A stretch of 64,000 nt of DNA, from positions 103,826-167,825 of the forward strand of contig NZ_FQYT01000003.1 in the NCBI RefSeq assembly GCF_900141895.1, in the 5' to 3' direction. Both the position numbers and the translations under genes were made by a program. The stretch comes from Parasporobacterium paucivorans DSM 15970 (lineage in GTDB: Bacteria > Bacillota > Clostridia > Lachnospirales > Lachnospiraceae). How positions within the stretch are numbered: the stretch's first letter is position 1; each line of letters opens with the position of its first letter. This document shows positions 18,426 through 27,291 of the stretch, one piece after another. Below the pieces are notes generated by a model. It was given only the letters and a program-made list of their open reading frames with translations. It did not search any database and had not been told where the DNA came from.

Positions 18426-20456
18426 ATGGAGTACATTTTTGCAATCGTTGCCACAGTGGTGGCATTGTTACTTGCACTTGTATTTGCCACAAAGAACAGC
18501 CGCGTGAGCATTCAGAATGACAGGGTCAAGGAATTGTCCGGATTTGTCAGAGATGGGGCAATGGCGTTCTTGTCGAGGGAATATAAGGTAGTTGCAATTT
18601 TCGTCATAGTAATGGCAATCATTTTGTCAGTAATTCCAAGCATGGGATGGAAGACTATGCTTGCATTTGTTTCAGGTGCTGTACTTTCAATACTTGCCGG
18701 TAATATCGGCATGAGGGCAGCGACAAAAGCCAATGCCCGTACAGTAGAGGCGGCACAGAAGAGCGAAAGAAACGCTCTTACCATAGCATATGGCGGCGGA
18801 GCCGTAATGGGACTCAGCGTTGTAGGTCTTGGACTTCTGGGCGTCACAATTATCTATTTAGTGTTCAAGGATGTGACCATCCTTACCGGATTCAGTCTTG
18901 GAGCCAGCTCCATCGCCCTGTTCGCCAGAGTTGGTGGTGGTATCTATACCAAAGCTGCCGATGTAGGTGCTGACCTCGTAGGCAAGGTTGAAGCGGGAAT
19001 TCCGGAAGATGATCCGAGAAACCCAGCAGTAATTGCAGACAATGTTGGTGACAACGTTGGTGACGTTGCCGGAATGGGTGCGGATCTTTTCGAGTCTTAT
19101 GTAGGAGCCATTATTTCATCCCTCGTTCTTGCTGTTGCTGCCGGCGGAACCGGAATATTTGCGAGTGTTGCGTCAGAAAGTCTCGTTTCGTTCGTTATGA
19201 TGGTAGCTACAACCGGTATTGTAGCTGCGATTATAGGTATCCTCTGTGTATTTGTCATTAAAAATGCTCCTGCACAGGTTACTCTGATGCTTGGAACATA
19301 TATCAGTATGGTTATCCTGCTGGTTGTATCTTTCGTCTTATGCCTGAACATGCTTGGCACTCTCCGTCCTTTTTGGGCGATTGCAACGGGTGTTGTTGCC
19401 GGGTTGGTAATTGGTTTTGTTACGGAAAGATATACTTCCGGAGAGTTTAAACATGTTAAGCTGATCGTTGAACAGAGCAAGACCGGTTCTGCGACAAATA
19501 TCCTCGCAGGCCTTTCACTGGGAATGAGAAGCACAGGAATTCCCGTTATTATCATCGCAATCGCAGTTATCATCGCCTTCTATACTTCTGGAATGTTCGG
19601 AATCGCACTTTCAGCTGTGGGTATGCTTGCGACAGTTGGTGCAGTTATTGCAGTTGACTCCTATGGACCGATTGCCGATAATGCAGGCGGTCTTGCAGAA
19701 ATGGCAGGCCTTCCTCATGAAGTGCGTGAAATTACAGATAAGCTTGACTCTATTGGAAACACCACTGCAGCAGTTGGAAAAGGTTTCTCTATCGGCTCTG
19801 CAGCTCTTACAGCTCTTGCCTTGTTTGTCTCTTTTGCAACAGCCGCAGGAATCGACCTGCAAACAGGAGTCAACGTACTCGACGCCCGTGTAATTGCAGG
19901 TATGTTTATCGGCGGTATGCTGGTTATGCTTTTTGGAGCGCTCACCATTGATGCGGTTTCTAAAGCAGCCGGAGAAATGATAGAAGAAGTTCGCCGTCAG
20001 TTCAGAGAAATCCCAGGCCTTCTTGCCGGAGATCCAAGTGCAAAAGCCGATTATACAAGATGCGTTGATATTTCAACGGCAGCAGCTTTGAAACAGATGG
20101 TTGTACCAGGCCTTCTTGCCATAGTATGCCCACTGCTTGTAGGTTTTGTCCTCGGAGTAGACGCGCTGATCGGTCTTCTGATCGGAGCGACCGTAGTAGG
20201 TGTCGTAAATGCCATCCAGATGGCAAACAGCGGCGGTGCATGGGATAATGCGAAGAAATCTATTGAATCAATGGAAAATGGAAAAGGAACACCTCTTCAT
20301 GCGGCGGCCGTAGTTGGCGATACCGTAGGAGATCCCCTCAAGGATACTTCCGGCCCATCCCTTAACATCCTGATCAAGCTTATGAGTATCGTTGCCCTGG
20401 TATTTGCTCCGGTATTTGTTCAGGTAGGTTCACTGCTGGATCTTTTTATTAAATAG
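18426..20456 (+). CDS. hppA: Membrane-bound ion-pumping pyrophosphatase
   Basis: Couples pyrophosphate hydrolysis to H+ and/or Na+ export across the membrane. The 676-aa protein is almost all hydrophobic helices (about 15-17 expected). The substrate site [20 protein letters not shown] followed by [18 protein letters not shown] is unmistakable, and a second acidic site is [18 protein letters not shown] near the C-terminus. The segment [19 protein letters not shown] has Ala where K+-independent enzymes carry Lys, so K+ dependence is predicted. Whether it pumps Na+ or H+ is not decided. ATG 18426 is chosen because AAGGAGAG lies just before it; an ATG at 18408 would precede that site. Confidence 0.94.
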   Translation: MEYIFAIVATVVALLLALVFATKNSRVSIQNDRVKELSGFVRDGAMAFLSREYKVVAIFVIVMAIILSVIPSMGWKTMLAFVSGAVLSILAGNIGMRAATKANARTVEAAQKSERNALTIAYGGGAVMGLSVVGLGLLGVTIIYLVFKDVTILTGFSLGASSIALFARVGGGIYTKAADVGADLVGKVEAGIPEDDPRNPAVIADNVGDNVGDVAGMGADLFESYVGAIISSLVLAVAAGGTGIFASVASESLVSFVMMVATTGIVAAIIGILCVFVIKNAPAQVTLMLGTYISMVILLVVSFVLCLNMLGTLRPFWAIATGVVAGLVIGFVTERYTSGEFKHVKLIVEQSKTGSATNILAGLSLGMRSTGIPVIIIAIAVIIAFYTSGMFGIALSAVGMLATVGAVIAVDSYGPIADNAGGLAEMAGLPHEVREITDKLDSIGNTTAAVGKGFSIGSAALTALALFVSFATAAGIDLQTGVNVLDARVIAGMFIGGMLVMLFGALTIDAVSKAAGEMIEEVRRQFREIPGLLAGDPSAKADYTRCVDISTAAALKQMVVPGLLAIVCPLLVGFVLGVDALIGLLIGATVVGVVNAIQMANSGGAWDNAKKSIESMENGKGTPLHAAAVVGDTVGDPLKDTSGPSLNILIKLMSIVALVFAPVFVQVGSLLDLFIK

Positions 20457-20483
20457 TTTGAATTGATTATATAGTGCATACGA

Positions 20484-20524
20484 AAAAGCCCTTGAGCGTT
20501 TATTGCTTGAGGGCTTTTATTATT
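20484..20524 (+). terminator. Terminator after hppA
   Basis: A hairpin with arms AAAGCCCTTGAGC and GCTTGAGGGCTTTT (two G-U pairs) is followed by TATTATTT. Confidence 0.8.
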
Positions 20525-20539
20525 TGCAAAAAATTTTTG

Positions 20540-20568
20540 TGGATAATCTATTGGTTTTAAAGTATAAT
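20540..20568 (+). promoter_or_regulatory. Weak candidate promoter for mreB
   Basis: A TATAAT at 20563-20568 stands in the gap between hppA and the mreB homologue. The best -35 at 17-bp spacing, TGGATA, is poor, so only the -10 is convincing. Confidence 0.35.
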
Positions 20569-20604
20569 AAAAATTACGCTATGAAAATGTGAATACATGA
20601 TTTT

Positions 20605-20690
20605 GCCAATGACAGTCTTTGGGAAGGAAAGCGCAGCAATGCCAGACCTTGCGGACCAGGGAGACTTTAGGCGTGTTATTTGTTAATAGA
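20605..20690 (+). promoter_or_regulatory. Possible structured leader of the mreB homologue
   Basis: The transcribed region before mreB is unusually long and G-rich against its AT-rich flanks. GTCTTT (20615-20620) can pair with GGGAGAC (20659-20665), enclosing CGCA (20632-20635) opposite TGCG (20650-20653). I do not recognise it as a known riboswitch class. Confidence 0.35.
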
Positions 20691-20705
20691 TGAAAGGAGA
20701 TTTAC

Positions 20706-21719
20706 ATGTTAGGTGCAGATATTGGAATCGATTTAGGAACTGCAAGTGTACTTGTTTATGTTAAGGGAAAAGGTGTGGTATTAAAGGAACCTTCAGTGGT
20801 TGCTTTTGACAGGGATACCAATAAGATAAAGGCAATCGGTGAGGAAGCCAGGCTGATGATCGGAAGGACCCCCGGGAATATTATCGCGGTCAGACCACTC
20901 AGGCAGGGTGTTATCTCGGACTATACTGTTACAGAGAAAATGCTTAAATATTTCATACAGAAAGCAATTGGAAAAAGGACATTCAAGAAACCCCTTATCA
21001 GCGTATGCGTTCCCAGCGGTGTAACAGAAGTTGAAAAGAAAGCTGTTGAAGATGCAACTTACCAGGCAGGTGCAAGAGAAGTTACAATTATTGAGGAACC
21101 CATTGCAGCAGCCATTGGAGCGGGGATAGATATATTTAAGCCGTGCGGAAATATGATTGTTGATATCGGGGGAGGAACAACCGATATCGCTGTTATTTCA
21201 CTCGGAGGAACCGTGGTCAGCACGTCTGTAAAGATCGCCGGCGATGACTTTGATGAAGCGATTGTCAGATATATGCGTAAAAAACACAACCTTCTGATTG
21301 GAGAAAGAACTGCAGAAGACATCAAGATAAACATCGGTTCAGCTTTCAGAAGGGCAGAGCCTGTATCCATGGAAGTAAGAGGACGAAATCTCGTATCCGG
21401 ACTTCCCAGAACAGTCACTGTCACTTCGGAAGAAACCGAAGAGGCCTTGAGGGAAGCGACAGCCCAGATAGTGGAAGCAATTCACAGTGTGCTGGAGAGA
21501 ACCCCGCCGGAACTGGCTGCGGATATTGCAGACCGCGGAATAGTGTTGACCGGAGGCGGCTGTCTTCTTCATGGACTGGAAGAACTGATAGAGGATAAAA
21601 TCGGCATTTCCACCATGACGGCAGATGATCCGTTGACGGCTGTTGCCGTGGGAACGGGAAAGTTCATAGAGTATGCCAGTGAAACAAGGACGGCAAAGCG
21701 CGGCTTGTTTGATAAATAA
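20706..21719 (+). CDS. mreB: Rod-shape-determining protein MreB/Mbl family
   Basis: Actin-like filament protein that guides lateral cell-wall synthesis under the membrane. The 337-aa protein has the actin-fold nucleotide motifs: phosphate-1 GIDLGTASVLVYV near residue 6, phosphate-2 MIVDIGGGTTDIAVIS near 150, and adenosine motif GIVLTGGGCLLHGLEELI near 280. The PRTVTVTSEE segment is typical of MreB. No mreC/mreD follows; the gene is monocistronic with its own terminator, a pattern more like Mbl or a second MreB paralogue. The choice between MreB, Mbl and MreBH cannot be made from sequence alone. Confidence 0.92.
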   Translation: MLGADIGIDLGTASVLVYVKGKGVVLKEPSVVAFDRDTNKIKAIGEEARLMIGRTPGNIIAVRPLRQGVISDYTVTEKMLKYFIQKAIGKRTFKKPLISVCVPSGVTEVEKKAVEDATYQAGAREVTIIEEPIAAAIGAGIDIFKPCGNMIVDIGGGTTDIAVISLGGTVVSTSVKIAGDDFDEAIVRYMRKKHNLLIGERTAEDIKINIGSAFRRAEPVSMEVRGRNLVSGLPRTVTVTSEETEEALREATAQIVEAIHSVLERTPPELAADIADRGIVLTGGGCLLHGLEELIEDKIGISTMTADDPLTAVAVGTGKFIEYASETRTAKRGLFDK

Positions 21720-21730
21720 TAAGTAATGTA

Positions 21731-21767
21731 TTCAGGCATCTGTGAAAACGCAGATGCCTGAATTGTT
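21731..21767 (+). terminator. Terminator after the mreB homologue
   Basis: A perfect 12-bp stem, TTCAGGCATCTG (21731-21742) with CAGATGCCTGAA (21751-21762), followed by TTGTTT. Confidence 0.85.
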
Positions 21768-21787
21768 TCCGGCGGACGGGAGAGGGT

Positions 21788-24031
21788 ATGGAAACCGTAA
21801 AGGGATATATTGAAAAAATTGTATACAGGAATGCAGACAATGGGTACACGGTGCTTTCTTTATCGATGTCAGGAGAGGATTCCTTTGAGGATGAAATTAC
21901 ATGTGTCGGATATTTTGCGGCTGTCGATGAGGGAGAGTTTATTGAGGCCTCGGGCGAATTCAGCAACCACAGCCTATATGGCGAGCAGTTAAATGTGGAT
22001 TCGTATTCTGTCAAGAGTCCGGATGATATCGATTCCATACGCAAATATCTGGGAGCCGGAAGCATAAAAGGCTTGGGAGAAGCTCTGGCGGACAGGATTG
22101 TCAGAAAATTCGGTCTGGAAACCTTTGAAATCATGGAAAAACAGCCGGAAAGGCTGGCGGAAGTCAAGGGAATCAGCACTCGTAAAGCCATGGAAATCGC
22201 GGATCAGGTGGAAGAGAAAAAAGACCTGCGCCAGGCCATGATTTTCTTGCAGAAATATGGGGTCTCCCTGAGCATGGCAGTAAAAATATACGAACAGTAC
22301 GGATCGGGGCTGTATGCAGTAATCAGAGATAATCCCTATAAAATGGCGGATGAAATAGCCGGTATCGGATTTAAGGCCGCGGATGAAATAGCCAAAAAAG
22401 TCGGAATCCAGACGGATTCCCATTACCGTATCAAAAGCGGGATTCTGTATGTGCTTTTACAGGCTTCCTCAAACGGGGATGTTTATCTTCCTATGGAAGA
22501 CCTGACTATCAGGGCAAAACAGCTCCTGGAAGTTGAGTCCGGAGAGTTTGAAAAAAACATTATGGACCTGATTCTGGATAAACGAATCATCGTGAGGGAT
22601 GAGGACAGAAAAGCCTATGTCAGCAATTACTACTATACAGAGCTGAATTCTGCAAAAATGCTGCATGATCTCAATGTTTCAGAAGGTAAGGGACAGGAAA
22701 AAACAGAAGATTATATTTCGAAGATAGAAAAAGACACCGGAATCACCTTGGATGAACTGCAAAAGACGGCAGTCATGGAAGCTGCACACAATGGGTTTCT
22801 TGTGATAACGGGTGGACCCGGAACGGGAAAGACCACAACTATAAATGCAATCATCAAGTACTTTTCTATGACGAACCATGAGATTCTGCTGGCCGCTCCC
22901 ACAGGCCGTGCAGCGAAAAGGATGACGGAGGCAACAGGGCTGGAGGCACAGACGATTCACAGGCTGCTTGAGATTTCCGGAAACCTGGGAGATTCGTCCT
23001 ACGCGGCACGCTTTGAGCGGAATGAAGAAAATCCTCTGGAGGCGGACGTGGTAATAATCGATGAGGCGTCCATGGTGGATATGTTCCTGATGCACGCTCT
23101 TCTGAAAGCAGTTACGGTTGGAACCAGGCTTATTCTGGTGGGAGACGTGAATCAGCTCCCTTCTGTGGGTCCTGGAAATGTACTGCAGGATATACTGGAA
23201 TGCGGATGCTTCAAGGTGGTGAGGCTGACGAAGATATTCAGACAGGCTCAGGAAAGCGATATCGTATTAAATGCCCACAAAATAAACTGCGGGGAAAAGC
23301 TGGATCTGAAGAAGCCCAGCAAGGATTTCCTGTTCATTAAAAGGGAAGATTCCAATAAAATTATCGCGGCAATGCTCACGCTAATCCTGAAGAAGCTGCC
23401 GGAATATGTAGAATGCGATGTGGCAGATATTCAAGTTCTTACTCCGATGCGTAAGGGAATGCTCGGTGTCGAACGCCTCAACAAAATACTGCAGGACTAC
23501 TTGAATCCGAAGGATGTATCCAAAAGAGAAAAGGAATTTCAGGGAATCGTCTTCCGGGAGGGAGATAAGGTGATGCAGATCAAGAATAATTACCAGCTGG
23601 AGTGGGAAATGAGCAACCGTTACGGAGTAACTGTTAAGAGGGGGATGGGCATTTTTAATGGGGATATGGGCATTATCCGGACTGTGAACACTTACGCGGA
23701 AGTTATGGAAGTCGAATTTGACGAAGGCCGTCTGGTCTCCTACAGCTTCAGGCAGCTGGACGAGCTGGAACCGGCTTATGCCATAACAATACATAAAGCA
23801 CAGGGCAGCGAATATCCCGCAGTTGTGGTGCCGGTCCTGACGGGACCAAGGATGCTCATGAATCGGAATATATTATATACGGCGGTCACACGGGCCAAAA
23901 AATGTGTCTGTCTGTTGGGAGACGAAGAAACCATCTGGCAGATGACAGATAATAAAAGTGAACAGATCCGGTATTCCGGACTTGGAGAGAGGCTGAAGGA
24001 ACTTAAAGAAGGAGTGGGACAGCCGCTATGA
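21788..24031 (+). CDS. recD2: RecD2-type ATP-dependent helicase
   Basis: SF1B 5'-3' DNA helicase of the RecBC-independent RecD2 group, with a role in DNA repair and replication stability. The 747-aa protein has the long N-terminal region with helix-hairpin-helix repeats (SIKGLGEALADRIV and AEVKGISTRKAMEI near residues 95-145, DEIAGIGFKAADEIAKKVG near 190). Then come Walker A ITGGPGTGKTTTINAI near 340, Walker B VVIIDEASMVDM near 420, GDVNQLPSVGPGNVL, and the C-terminal AYAITIHKAQGSEYPAVVVP motif. The ATG follows GGGAGAGGG. Its stop overlaps the comF start (ATGA), so the pair is coupled. Confidence 0.93.
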   Translation: METVKGYIEKIVYRNADNGYTVLSLSMSGEDSFEDEITCVGYFAAVDEGEFIEASGEFSNHSLYGEQLNVDSYSVKSPDDIDSIRKYLGAGSIKGLGEALADRIVRKFGLETFEIMEKQPERLAEVKGISTRKAMEIADQVEEKKDLRQAMIFLQKYGVSLSMAVKIYEQYGSGLYAVIRDNPYKMADEIAGIGFKAADEIAKKVGIQTDSHYRIKSGILYVLLQASSNGDVYLPMEDLTIRAKQLLEVESGEFEKNIMDLILDKRIIVRDEDRKAYVSNYYYTELNSAKMLHDLNVSEGKGQEKTEDYISKIEKDTGITLDELQKTAVMEAAHNGFLVITGGPGTGKTTTINAIIKYFSMTNHEILLAAPTGRAAKRMTEATGLEAQTIHRLLEISGNLGDSSYAARFERNEENPLEADVVIIDEASMVDMFLMHALLKAVTVGTRLILVGDVNQLPSVGPGNVLQDILECGCFKVVRLTKIFRQAQESDIVLNAHKINCGEKLDLKKPSKDFLFIKREDSNKIIAAMLTLILKKLPEYVECDVADIQVLTPMRKGMLGVERLNKILQDYLNPKDVSKREKEFQGIVFREGDKVMQIKNNYQLEWEMSNRYGVTVKRGMGIFNGDMGIIRTVNTYAEVMEVEFDEGRLVSYSFRQLDELEPAYAITIHKAQGSEYPAVVVPVLTGPRMLMNRNILYTAVTRAKKCVCLLGDEETIWQMTDNKSEQIRYSGLGERLKELKEGVGQPL

Positions 24032-24756
24032 AAAGAAAGACAAACCTCCTCAGGGATAATTTGCTGAACATCCTGTATCCGCGAAGATGCGCAATCTGTG
24101 GCAGGATAGTAATTCCCGAAAGGGACAGAGTGTGCCCTGAATGCAGAAAGATTCTCCCATATATCGAGGAACCGGCCTGTAAAAAGTGCGGAAAGGGAAT
24201 TGAGGATGCTTCCAGTGAATACTGTCACGACTGTGTGAAAAAAAAGCATTATTTCGAACAGGGAGCTGCATTGTTTGAGCACGACAAAAACATCCGCCAT
24301 TCCCTATATGAATTTAAATACAAAAATAAAAGAGAATACGCTGATTTTTATGCAGAAGAGCTGGTCAAAAAGTTCGAACAGACCATTAAAATATGGGGAG
24401 CTCAAGCCCTGATTCCTGTTCCTCTTCATCAGAAAAAAATGCTTACAAGAGGCTTTAACCAGTCGGAAATCCTGGCAGGCAGAATCAGTGCGCTGACGGG
24501 AGTGCCGGTGGACGCAGGCTATCTGAAGCGAATAAGAAATACAGATGCCCAGAAGGAATTGGGGAAAGCCCAGAGGGCCCGTAACCTTGAAAAGGCATTC
24601 GCCGTAACCGATAGTACTGGCAGATATGAGAGGGTGCTTCTTGTTGATGATATCTACACAACGGGATCGACCGTGGACGCCTGCGCCAGAGCATTAAATG
24701 AGGCAGGTGTTAAAAGCGTGTACTTTATTACTGTGAGTATTGGTGAAGGATTATAA
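24028..24756 (+). CDS. comF: ComF family protein (zinc-finger phosphoribosyltransferase-like)
   Basis: Related to the ComFC competence factor and GntX; in competent bacteria it aids uptake or processing of transforming DNA. The 242-aa product has an N-terminal zinc region with paired cysteines (CAICGR, CPECRK, CKKCGK, CHDC in the first 70 residues). A type I phosphoribosyltransferase fold follows, with LIPVPLHQKKMLTRGFNQSE and the PRPP loop RVLLVDDIYTTGSTVDAC near 205. No comFA helicase is next to it; instead it overlaps recD2 by 4 nt. The role here is inferred from family. Confidence 0.88.
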   Translation: MKRKTNLLRDNLLNILYPRRCAICGRIVIPERDRVCPECRKILPYIEEPACKKCGKGIEDASSEYCHDCVKKKHYFEQGAALFEHDKNIRHSLYEFKYKNKREYADFYAEELVKKFEQTIKIWGAQALIPVPLHQKKMLTRGFNQSEILAGRISALTGVPVDAGYLKRIRNTDAQKELGKAQRARNLEKAFAVTDSTGRYERVLLVDDIYTTGSTVDACARALNEAGVKSVYFITVSIGEGL

Positions 24757-24767
24757 GAAAAAAAATA

Positions 24768-24796
24768 TTGACGGACGATATCTGTTATGATATATT
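24768..24796 (+). promoter_or_regulatory. Promoter of the rpmG-secE-nusG-rplK-rplA operon
   Basis: TTGACG (24768-24773) and TATATT (24791-24796) are 17 bp apart, just downstream of comF. A TATGAT at 24786 has only a 12-bp spacer and is less likely. Confidence 0.65.
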
Positions 24797-24893
24797 GTAT
24801 TGGCAATGAAAGAAGTCTTTTTTTTTATGCCCAAAAAAACAGAATATTCAAGGGTATATTTGCTCATACTGATGATAAGTGGAGGTGGAAGTA

Positions 24894-25043
24894 GTGCGCG
24901 TAAAGATAACATTAGCATGTACAGAGTGTAAGCAACGCAATTACAATACAACGAAAGAGAAAAAGGCTCATCCTGAAAGAGTCGAAACCAAGAAGTATTG
25001 TAGATTTTGCCAGACTCATACATTACACAAGGAAACAAAATAA
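24894..25043 (+). CDS. rpmG: 50S ribosomal protein L33, zinc-binding form
   Basis: A 49-residue protein read as [20 protein letters not shown] with a second pair CRFCQTH near residue 36 and ending KETK. The two CxxC pairs mark the zinc-holding (C+) form, unlike the zinc-free copies many Firmicutes also carry. The start is GTG at 24894 after GGAGGTGG at 24881-24888. It is the first gene of the secE-nusG-L11-L1 operon, its usual place in Firmicutes. Confidence 0.94.
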   Translation: MRVKITLACTECKQRNYNTTKEKKAHPERVETKKYCRFCQTHTLHKETK

Positions 25044-25106
25044 TTACAGTAAGACACTTCATTAGGTCGTTAGGCTGTCACGAAAGTGAAAAAGGAGAGT
25101 TTTAAT

Positions 25107-25307
25107 ATGGGAGAAACTGCAGCTGAAAAGAAGGGAATCAAAACATGGTTCCGTGGTCTTAAAGTTGAATTCAAGAAAATTATCTGGCCTGACAAAAGAT
25201 CTGCAGCAAAACAAACGGTAGCTGTAATAGCTATATCTGTGGTACTCGGTGCAGTAATCAAGGTCCTGGATATGCTTATTCAGGTGGGTATGAAATTTAT
25301 AGCATAG
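25107..25307 (+). CDS. secE: Preprotein translocase subunit SecE
   Basis: Clamp-like subunit of the SecYEG channel. The 66-aa protein has the amphipathic KTWFRGLKVEFKKIIWPDKR segment, with the conserved K-x-x-WP, followed by a single transmembrane helix (VAVIAISVVLGAVIKVLDML). The ATG at 25107 follows AAAGGAGAG; an in-frame GTG at 25086 is within the ribosome-binding area. It lies between rpmG and nusG, as is standard. Confidence 0.93.
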   Translation: MGETAAEKKGIKTWFRGLKVEFKKIIWPDKRSAAKQTVAVIAISVVLGAVIKVLDMLIQVGMKFIA

Positions 25308-25325
25308 CTAAGGCAGGGTGAGAAT

Positions 25326-25841
25326 ATGGCAGAAGCACATTGGTATGTTGTGCATACTTATTCGGGGTATGAGAATAAAGTAAAGGCAAACATAGAAAAA
25401 ACAATTGAAAACAGAAGACTACAAGATCAGATTCTGGAAGTTACGGTTCCCATGCAGGATGTAACTGAAGTTAAGAACGGAGTGAGAAAGCAGGTTCAGA
25501 AGAAACGCTTTCCCGGATATGTTCTTATTAACATGGTAATGAATGATGATACCTGGTATGTTGTCCGCAACACAAGAGGTGTTACGGGATTTGTCGGCCC
25601 GGGATCTAAACCGGTTCCTCTGACAGAGGCTGAAATGAAGCCTTTGGGCATCAAATTGGAAGAATTGGTTCTGGATTTCGAAGTGGGTGATGCCGTAACG
25701 GTAACCAGCGGTGCCTGGGAAGGCACAGTGGGTGTTATTCGTGGCATCAATCCGGGTAAACAGAGCCTTACCATTAATGTTGATATGTTTGGCAGGGAGA
25801 CACCTGTCGAAATTAGCTTCACGGAAATCAAAAAAATGTAA
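25326..25841 (+). CDS. nusG: Transcription termination/antitermination protein NusG
   Basis: Binds RNA polymerase and links it to Rho or the ribosome. The 171-aa protein starts with the NGN domain (HWYVVHTYSGYENKVKANIE), holds GYVLINMVMNDDTWYVVRNT and GVTGFVGPGSKPVPL in the middle, and ends with a KOW motif (FEVGDAVTVTSGAWEGTVGV) from about residue 119. Length and order are typical. It starts 18 nt after secE with a weak GGGTGAG site, so translation may be partly coupled. Confidence 0.95.
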   Translation: MAEAHWYVVHTYSGYENKVKANIEKTIENRRLQDQILEVTVPMQDVTEVKNGVRKQVQKKRFPGYVLINMVMNDDTWYVVRNTRGVTGFVGPGSKPVPLTEAEMKPLGIKLEELVLDFEVGDAVTVTSGAWEGTVGVIRGINPGKQSLTINVDMFGRETPVEISFTEIKKM

Positions 25842-25861
25842 CGAATCTAACTGTATAGATC

Positions 25862-25887
25862 GTGGGAGGGATTCCCGATAACACCAC
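25862..25887 (+). promoter_or_regulatory. Hairpin before rplK, candidate L1-binding site
   Basis: GTGG (25862-25865) pairs with CCAC (25884-25887), enclosing GGG/CCC, with an asymmetric inner loop (GA opposite GATAACA). The same arrangement recurs before rplA (26345-26370). It resembles the 23S rRNA site of L1. The rplK ribosome binding site follows three bases later. Confidence 0.65.
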
Positions 25888-25903
25888 ATAGGAGGTGCCA
25901 ATT

Positions 25904-26329
25904 ATGGCTAAAAAGATTAATGGATTTATCAAATTGCAGATACCTGCTGGAAAGGCAACACCGGCTCCACCAGTAGGACCCGCACTCGGACAGCACGGCG
26001 TTAATATCGTTCAGTTCACAAAAGAATTCAACGCAAGAACGGCCGATCAGGAAGGAATGATCATTCCTGTAGTCATCACCGTGTACGGCGACAGAAGCTT
26101 TAGCTTCATTACTAAAACTCCACCGGCAGCAGTTCTGCTTAAGAAAGCCTGCAAGATTGAATCCGGTTCAGCGACCCCGAACAAGACAAAGGTTGCTACC
26201 ATTTCAATGGCAGAAGTTCAGAAAATCGCAGAGCTTAAAATGCCAGATTTAAACGCAGGATCCGTTGAAACTGCAACGAGCATGATTGCTGGAACTGCAA
26301 GAAGTATGGGCATTACCGTAACAGAATAA
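25904..26329 (+). CDS. rplK: 50S ribosomal protein L11
   Basis: Forms the GTPase-associated centre with 23S rRNA. The 141-aa protein starts [20 protein letters not shown] and contains [20 protein letters not shown], the proline-rich segment touched by thiopeptides, and a C-terminal RNA-binding domain ending RSMGITVTE. The ATG at 25904 follows GGAGGTG; an upstream ATG at 25895 lies inside that site. It is paired with rplA. Confidence 0.97.
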   Translation: MAKKINGFIKLQIPAGKATPAPPVGPALGQHGVNIVQFTKEFNARTADQEGMIIPVVITVYGDRSFSFITKTPPAAVLLKKACKIESGSATPNKTKVATISMAEVQKIAELKMPDLNAGSVETATSMIAGTARSMGITVTE

Positions 26330-26344
26330 TTACAATAGAAAAAT

Positions 26345-26370
26345 GTGGGAGGCTCAACCGATAATACCAC
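26345..26370 (+). promoter_or_regulatory. Hairpin before rplA, candidate L1-binding site
   Basis: GTGG (26345-26348) pairs with CCAC (26367-26370), with inner GG/CC pairs and the loop GATAATA. It matches the hairpin ahead of rplK in shape and in the GTGGGAGG and CCGATAA stretches, and is followed by AAGGAGG. Confidence 0.65.
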
Positions 26371-26384
26371 AAGGAGGTCATTTA

Positions 26385-27083
26385 ATGAAAAGAGGAAAAA
26401 GATATCAAGAGGCTGCGAAAAACGTAGACCGTACAAATCTTTACGATTCAACTGAAGCTATGTCTCTCGTGAAAAAGACAGCAGTTGCAAAGTTTGATGA
26501 AACTGTTGAGGCACATATAAGAACAGGTTGTGACGGACGCCATGCAGAGCAGCAGATTCGTGGAGCAGTAGTACTGCCTCATGGAACTGGCAAAAAAGTC
26601 AGAATCCTTGTTTTCGCAAAAGGCGATAAAGCAGCAGAAGCACAGGCTGCCGGAGCAGATTTTGTTGGGGCTGAGGACCTTATTCCGAAGATCCAGAACG
26701 AAAACTGGTTTGAATTCGATGTAGTAGTTGCCACACCTGATATGATGGGTGTTGTAGGTAGACTCGGACGTGTACTTGGACCAAAAGGCCTTATGCCTAA
26801 CCCAAAAGCAGGTACCGTAACTACAGATGTTACAAAAGCGGTTGCAGACATCAAAGCTGGTAAGATTGAATACAGACTTGATAAGACAAACATCATCCAT
26901 GTTCCAATTGGAAAGGCTTCTTTTGCAGAAGCTATGCTGGAAGAAAACTTCAAAACACTTATGGATGCAGTTATTAAAGCAAAACCAAGCGCCTTAAAGG
27001 GACAGTACATCAAGAGCATCACTGTAACTTCCACAATGGGACCTGGCATCAAGCTTAATGTAGCAAAAATCATGAATGCATAA
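26385..27083 (+). CDS. rplA: 50S ribosomal protein L1
   Basis: Builds the mobile L1 stalk at the E site and is a translational repressor of its own operon in many bacteria. The 232-aa product shows [16 protein letters not shown] at the start, [18 protein letters not shown] near residue 130 and the C-terminal [20 protein letters not shown]. The ATG at 26385 lies after AAGGAGGTCA; a longer frame to 26343 would read through the leader hairpin. It ends 7 nt before the promoter of rplJ. Confidence 0.97.
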   Translation: MKRGKRYQEAAKNVDRTNLYDSTEAMSLVKKTAVAKFDETVEAHIRTGCDGRHAEQQIRGAVVLPHGTGKKVRILVFAKGDKAAEAQAAGADFVGAEDLIPKIQNENWFEFDVVVATPDMMGVVGRLGRVLGPKGLMPNPKAGTVTTDVTKAVADIKAGKIEYRLDKTNIIHVPIGKASFAEAMLEENFKTLMDAVIKAKPSALKGQYIKSITVTSTMGPGIKLNVAKIMNA

Positions 27084-27089
27084 TAAGAA

Positions 27090-27118
27090 TTGACATAAAT
27101 GGAATTCTATGATAGAAT
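27090..27118 (+). promoter_or_regulatory. Promoter of rplJ-rplL
   Basis: TTGACA (27090-27095) and TAGAAT (27113-27118) are 17 bp apart, just after rplA. A perfect palindrome covers the spacer end and the -10. Confidence 0.75.
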
Positions 27119-27121
27119 TCC
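27101..27121. repeat. Perfect 21-bp palindrome over the rplJ promoter
   Basis: Arms GGAATTCTAT and ATAGAATTCC flank a single G. It lies across the -10 box and upstream of the expected transcription start, so it acts, if at all, as DNA. No U-run follows, so it is a poor terminator for rplA. Confidence 0.6.
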
Positions 27122-27124
27122 GAT

Positions 27125-27252
27125 GAATTAGCCGGAGACAGCAGGCGCGTTGCGTAAAGAAATTATTTTCTGCCTGCCGAGGATTATAAATGTTTGCTTA
27201 GTTATTGAGTAGAACGTATAGCCCTCCTGCATTTTTCGGGAGGGCTTTTAAT
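27125..27252 (+). ncRNA. L10-type ribosomal protein leader with attenuator
   Basis: The leader between promoter and rplJ has AGCCGGAGACAGCAGGC (from 27130), whose GCAGGC (27141-27146) pairs with GCCTGC (27172-27177) followed by CGAGGATT. This matches the L10 leader of Firmicutes, which binds L10/(L12)4. A terminator follows: AGCCCTCC (27220-27227) with GGAGGGCT (27239-27246), then TTTTAATTT. Surplus L10 would favour termination. Confidence 0.8.
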
Positions 27253-27291
27253 TTACTTCGGCATCAAATAAAAAAAGGAGGCACAAGGTTC

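Noticed and set aside
20605..20690. c-di-GMP-I (GEMM) riboswitch before mreB
   Set aside because: Some G-rich words look similar, but the GCAAAGCC core and the second tetraloop-receptor part are missing.
27101..27121. The palindrome as terminator of rplA
   Set aside because: Stem is AT-rich and not followed by a U-run; it overlaps a good promoter.
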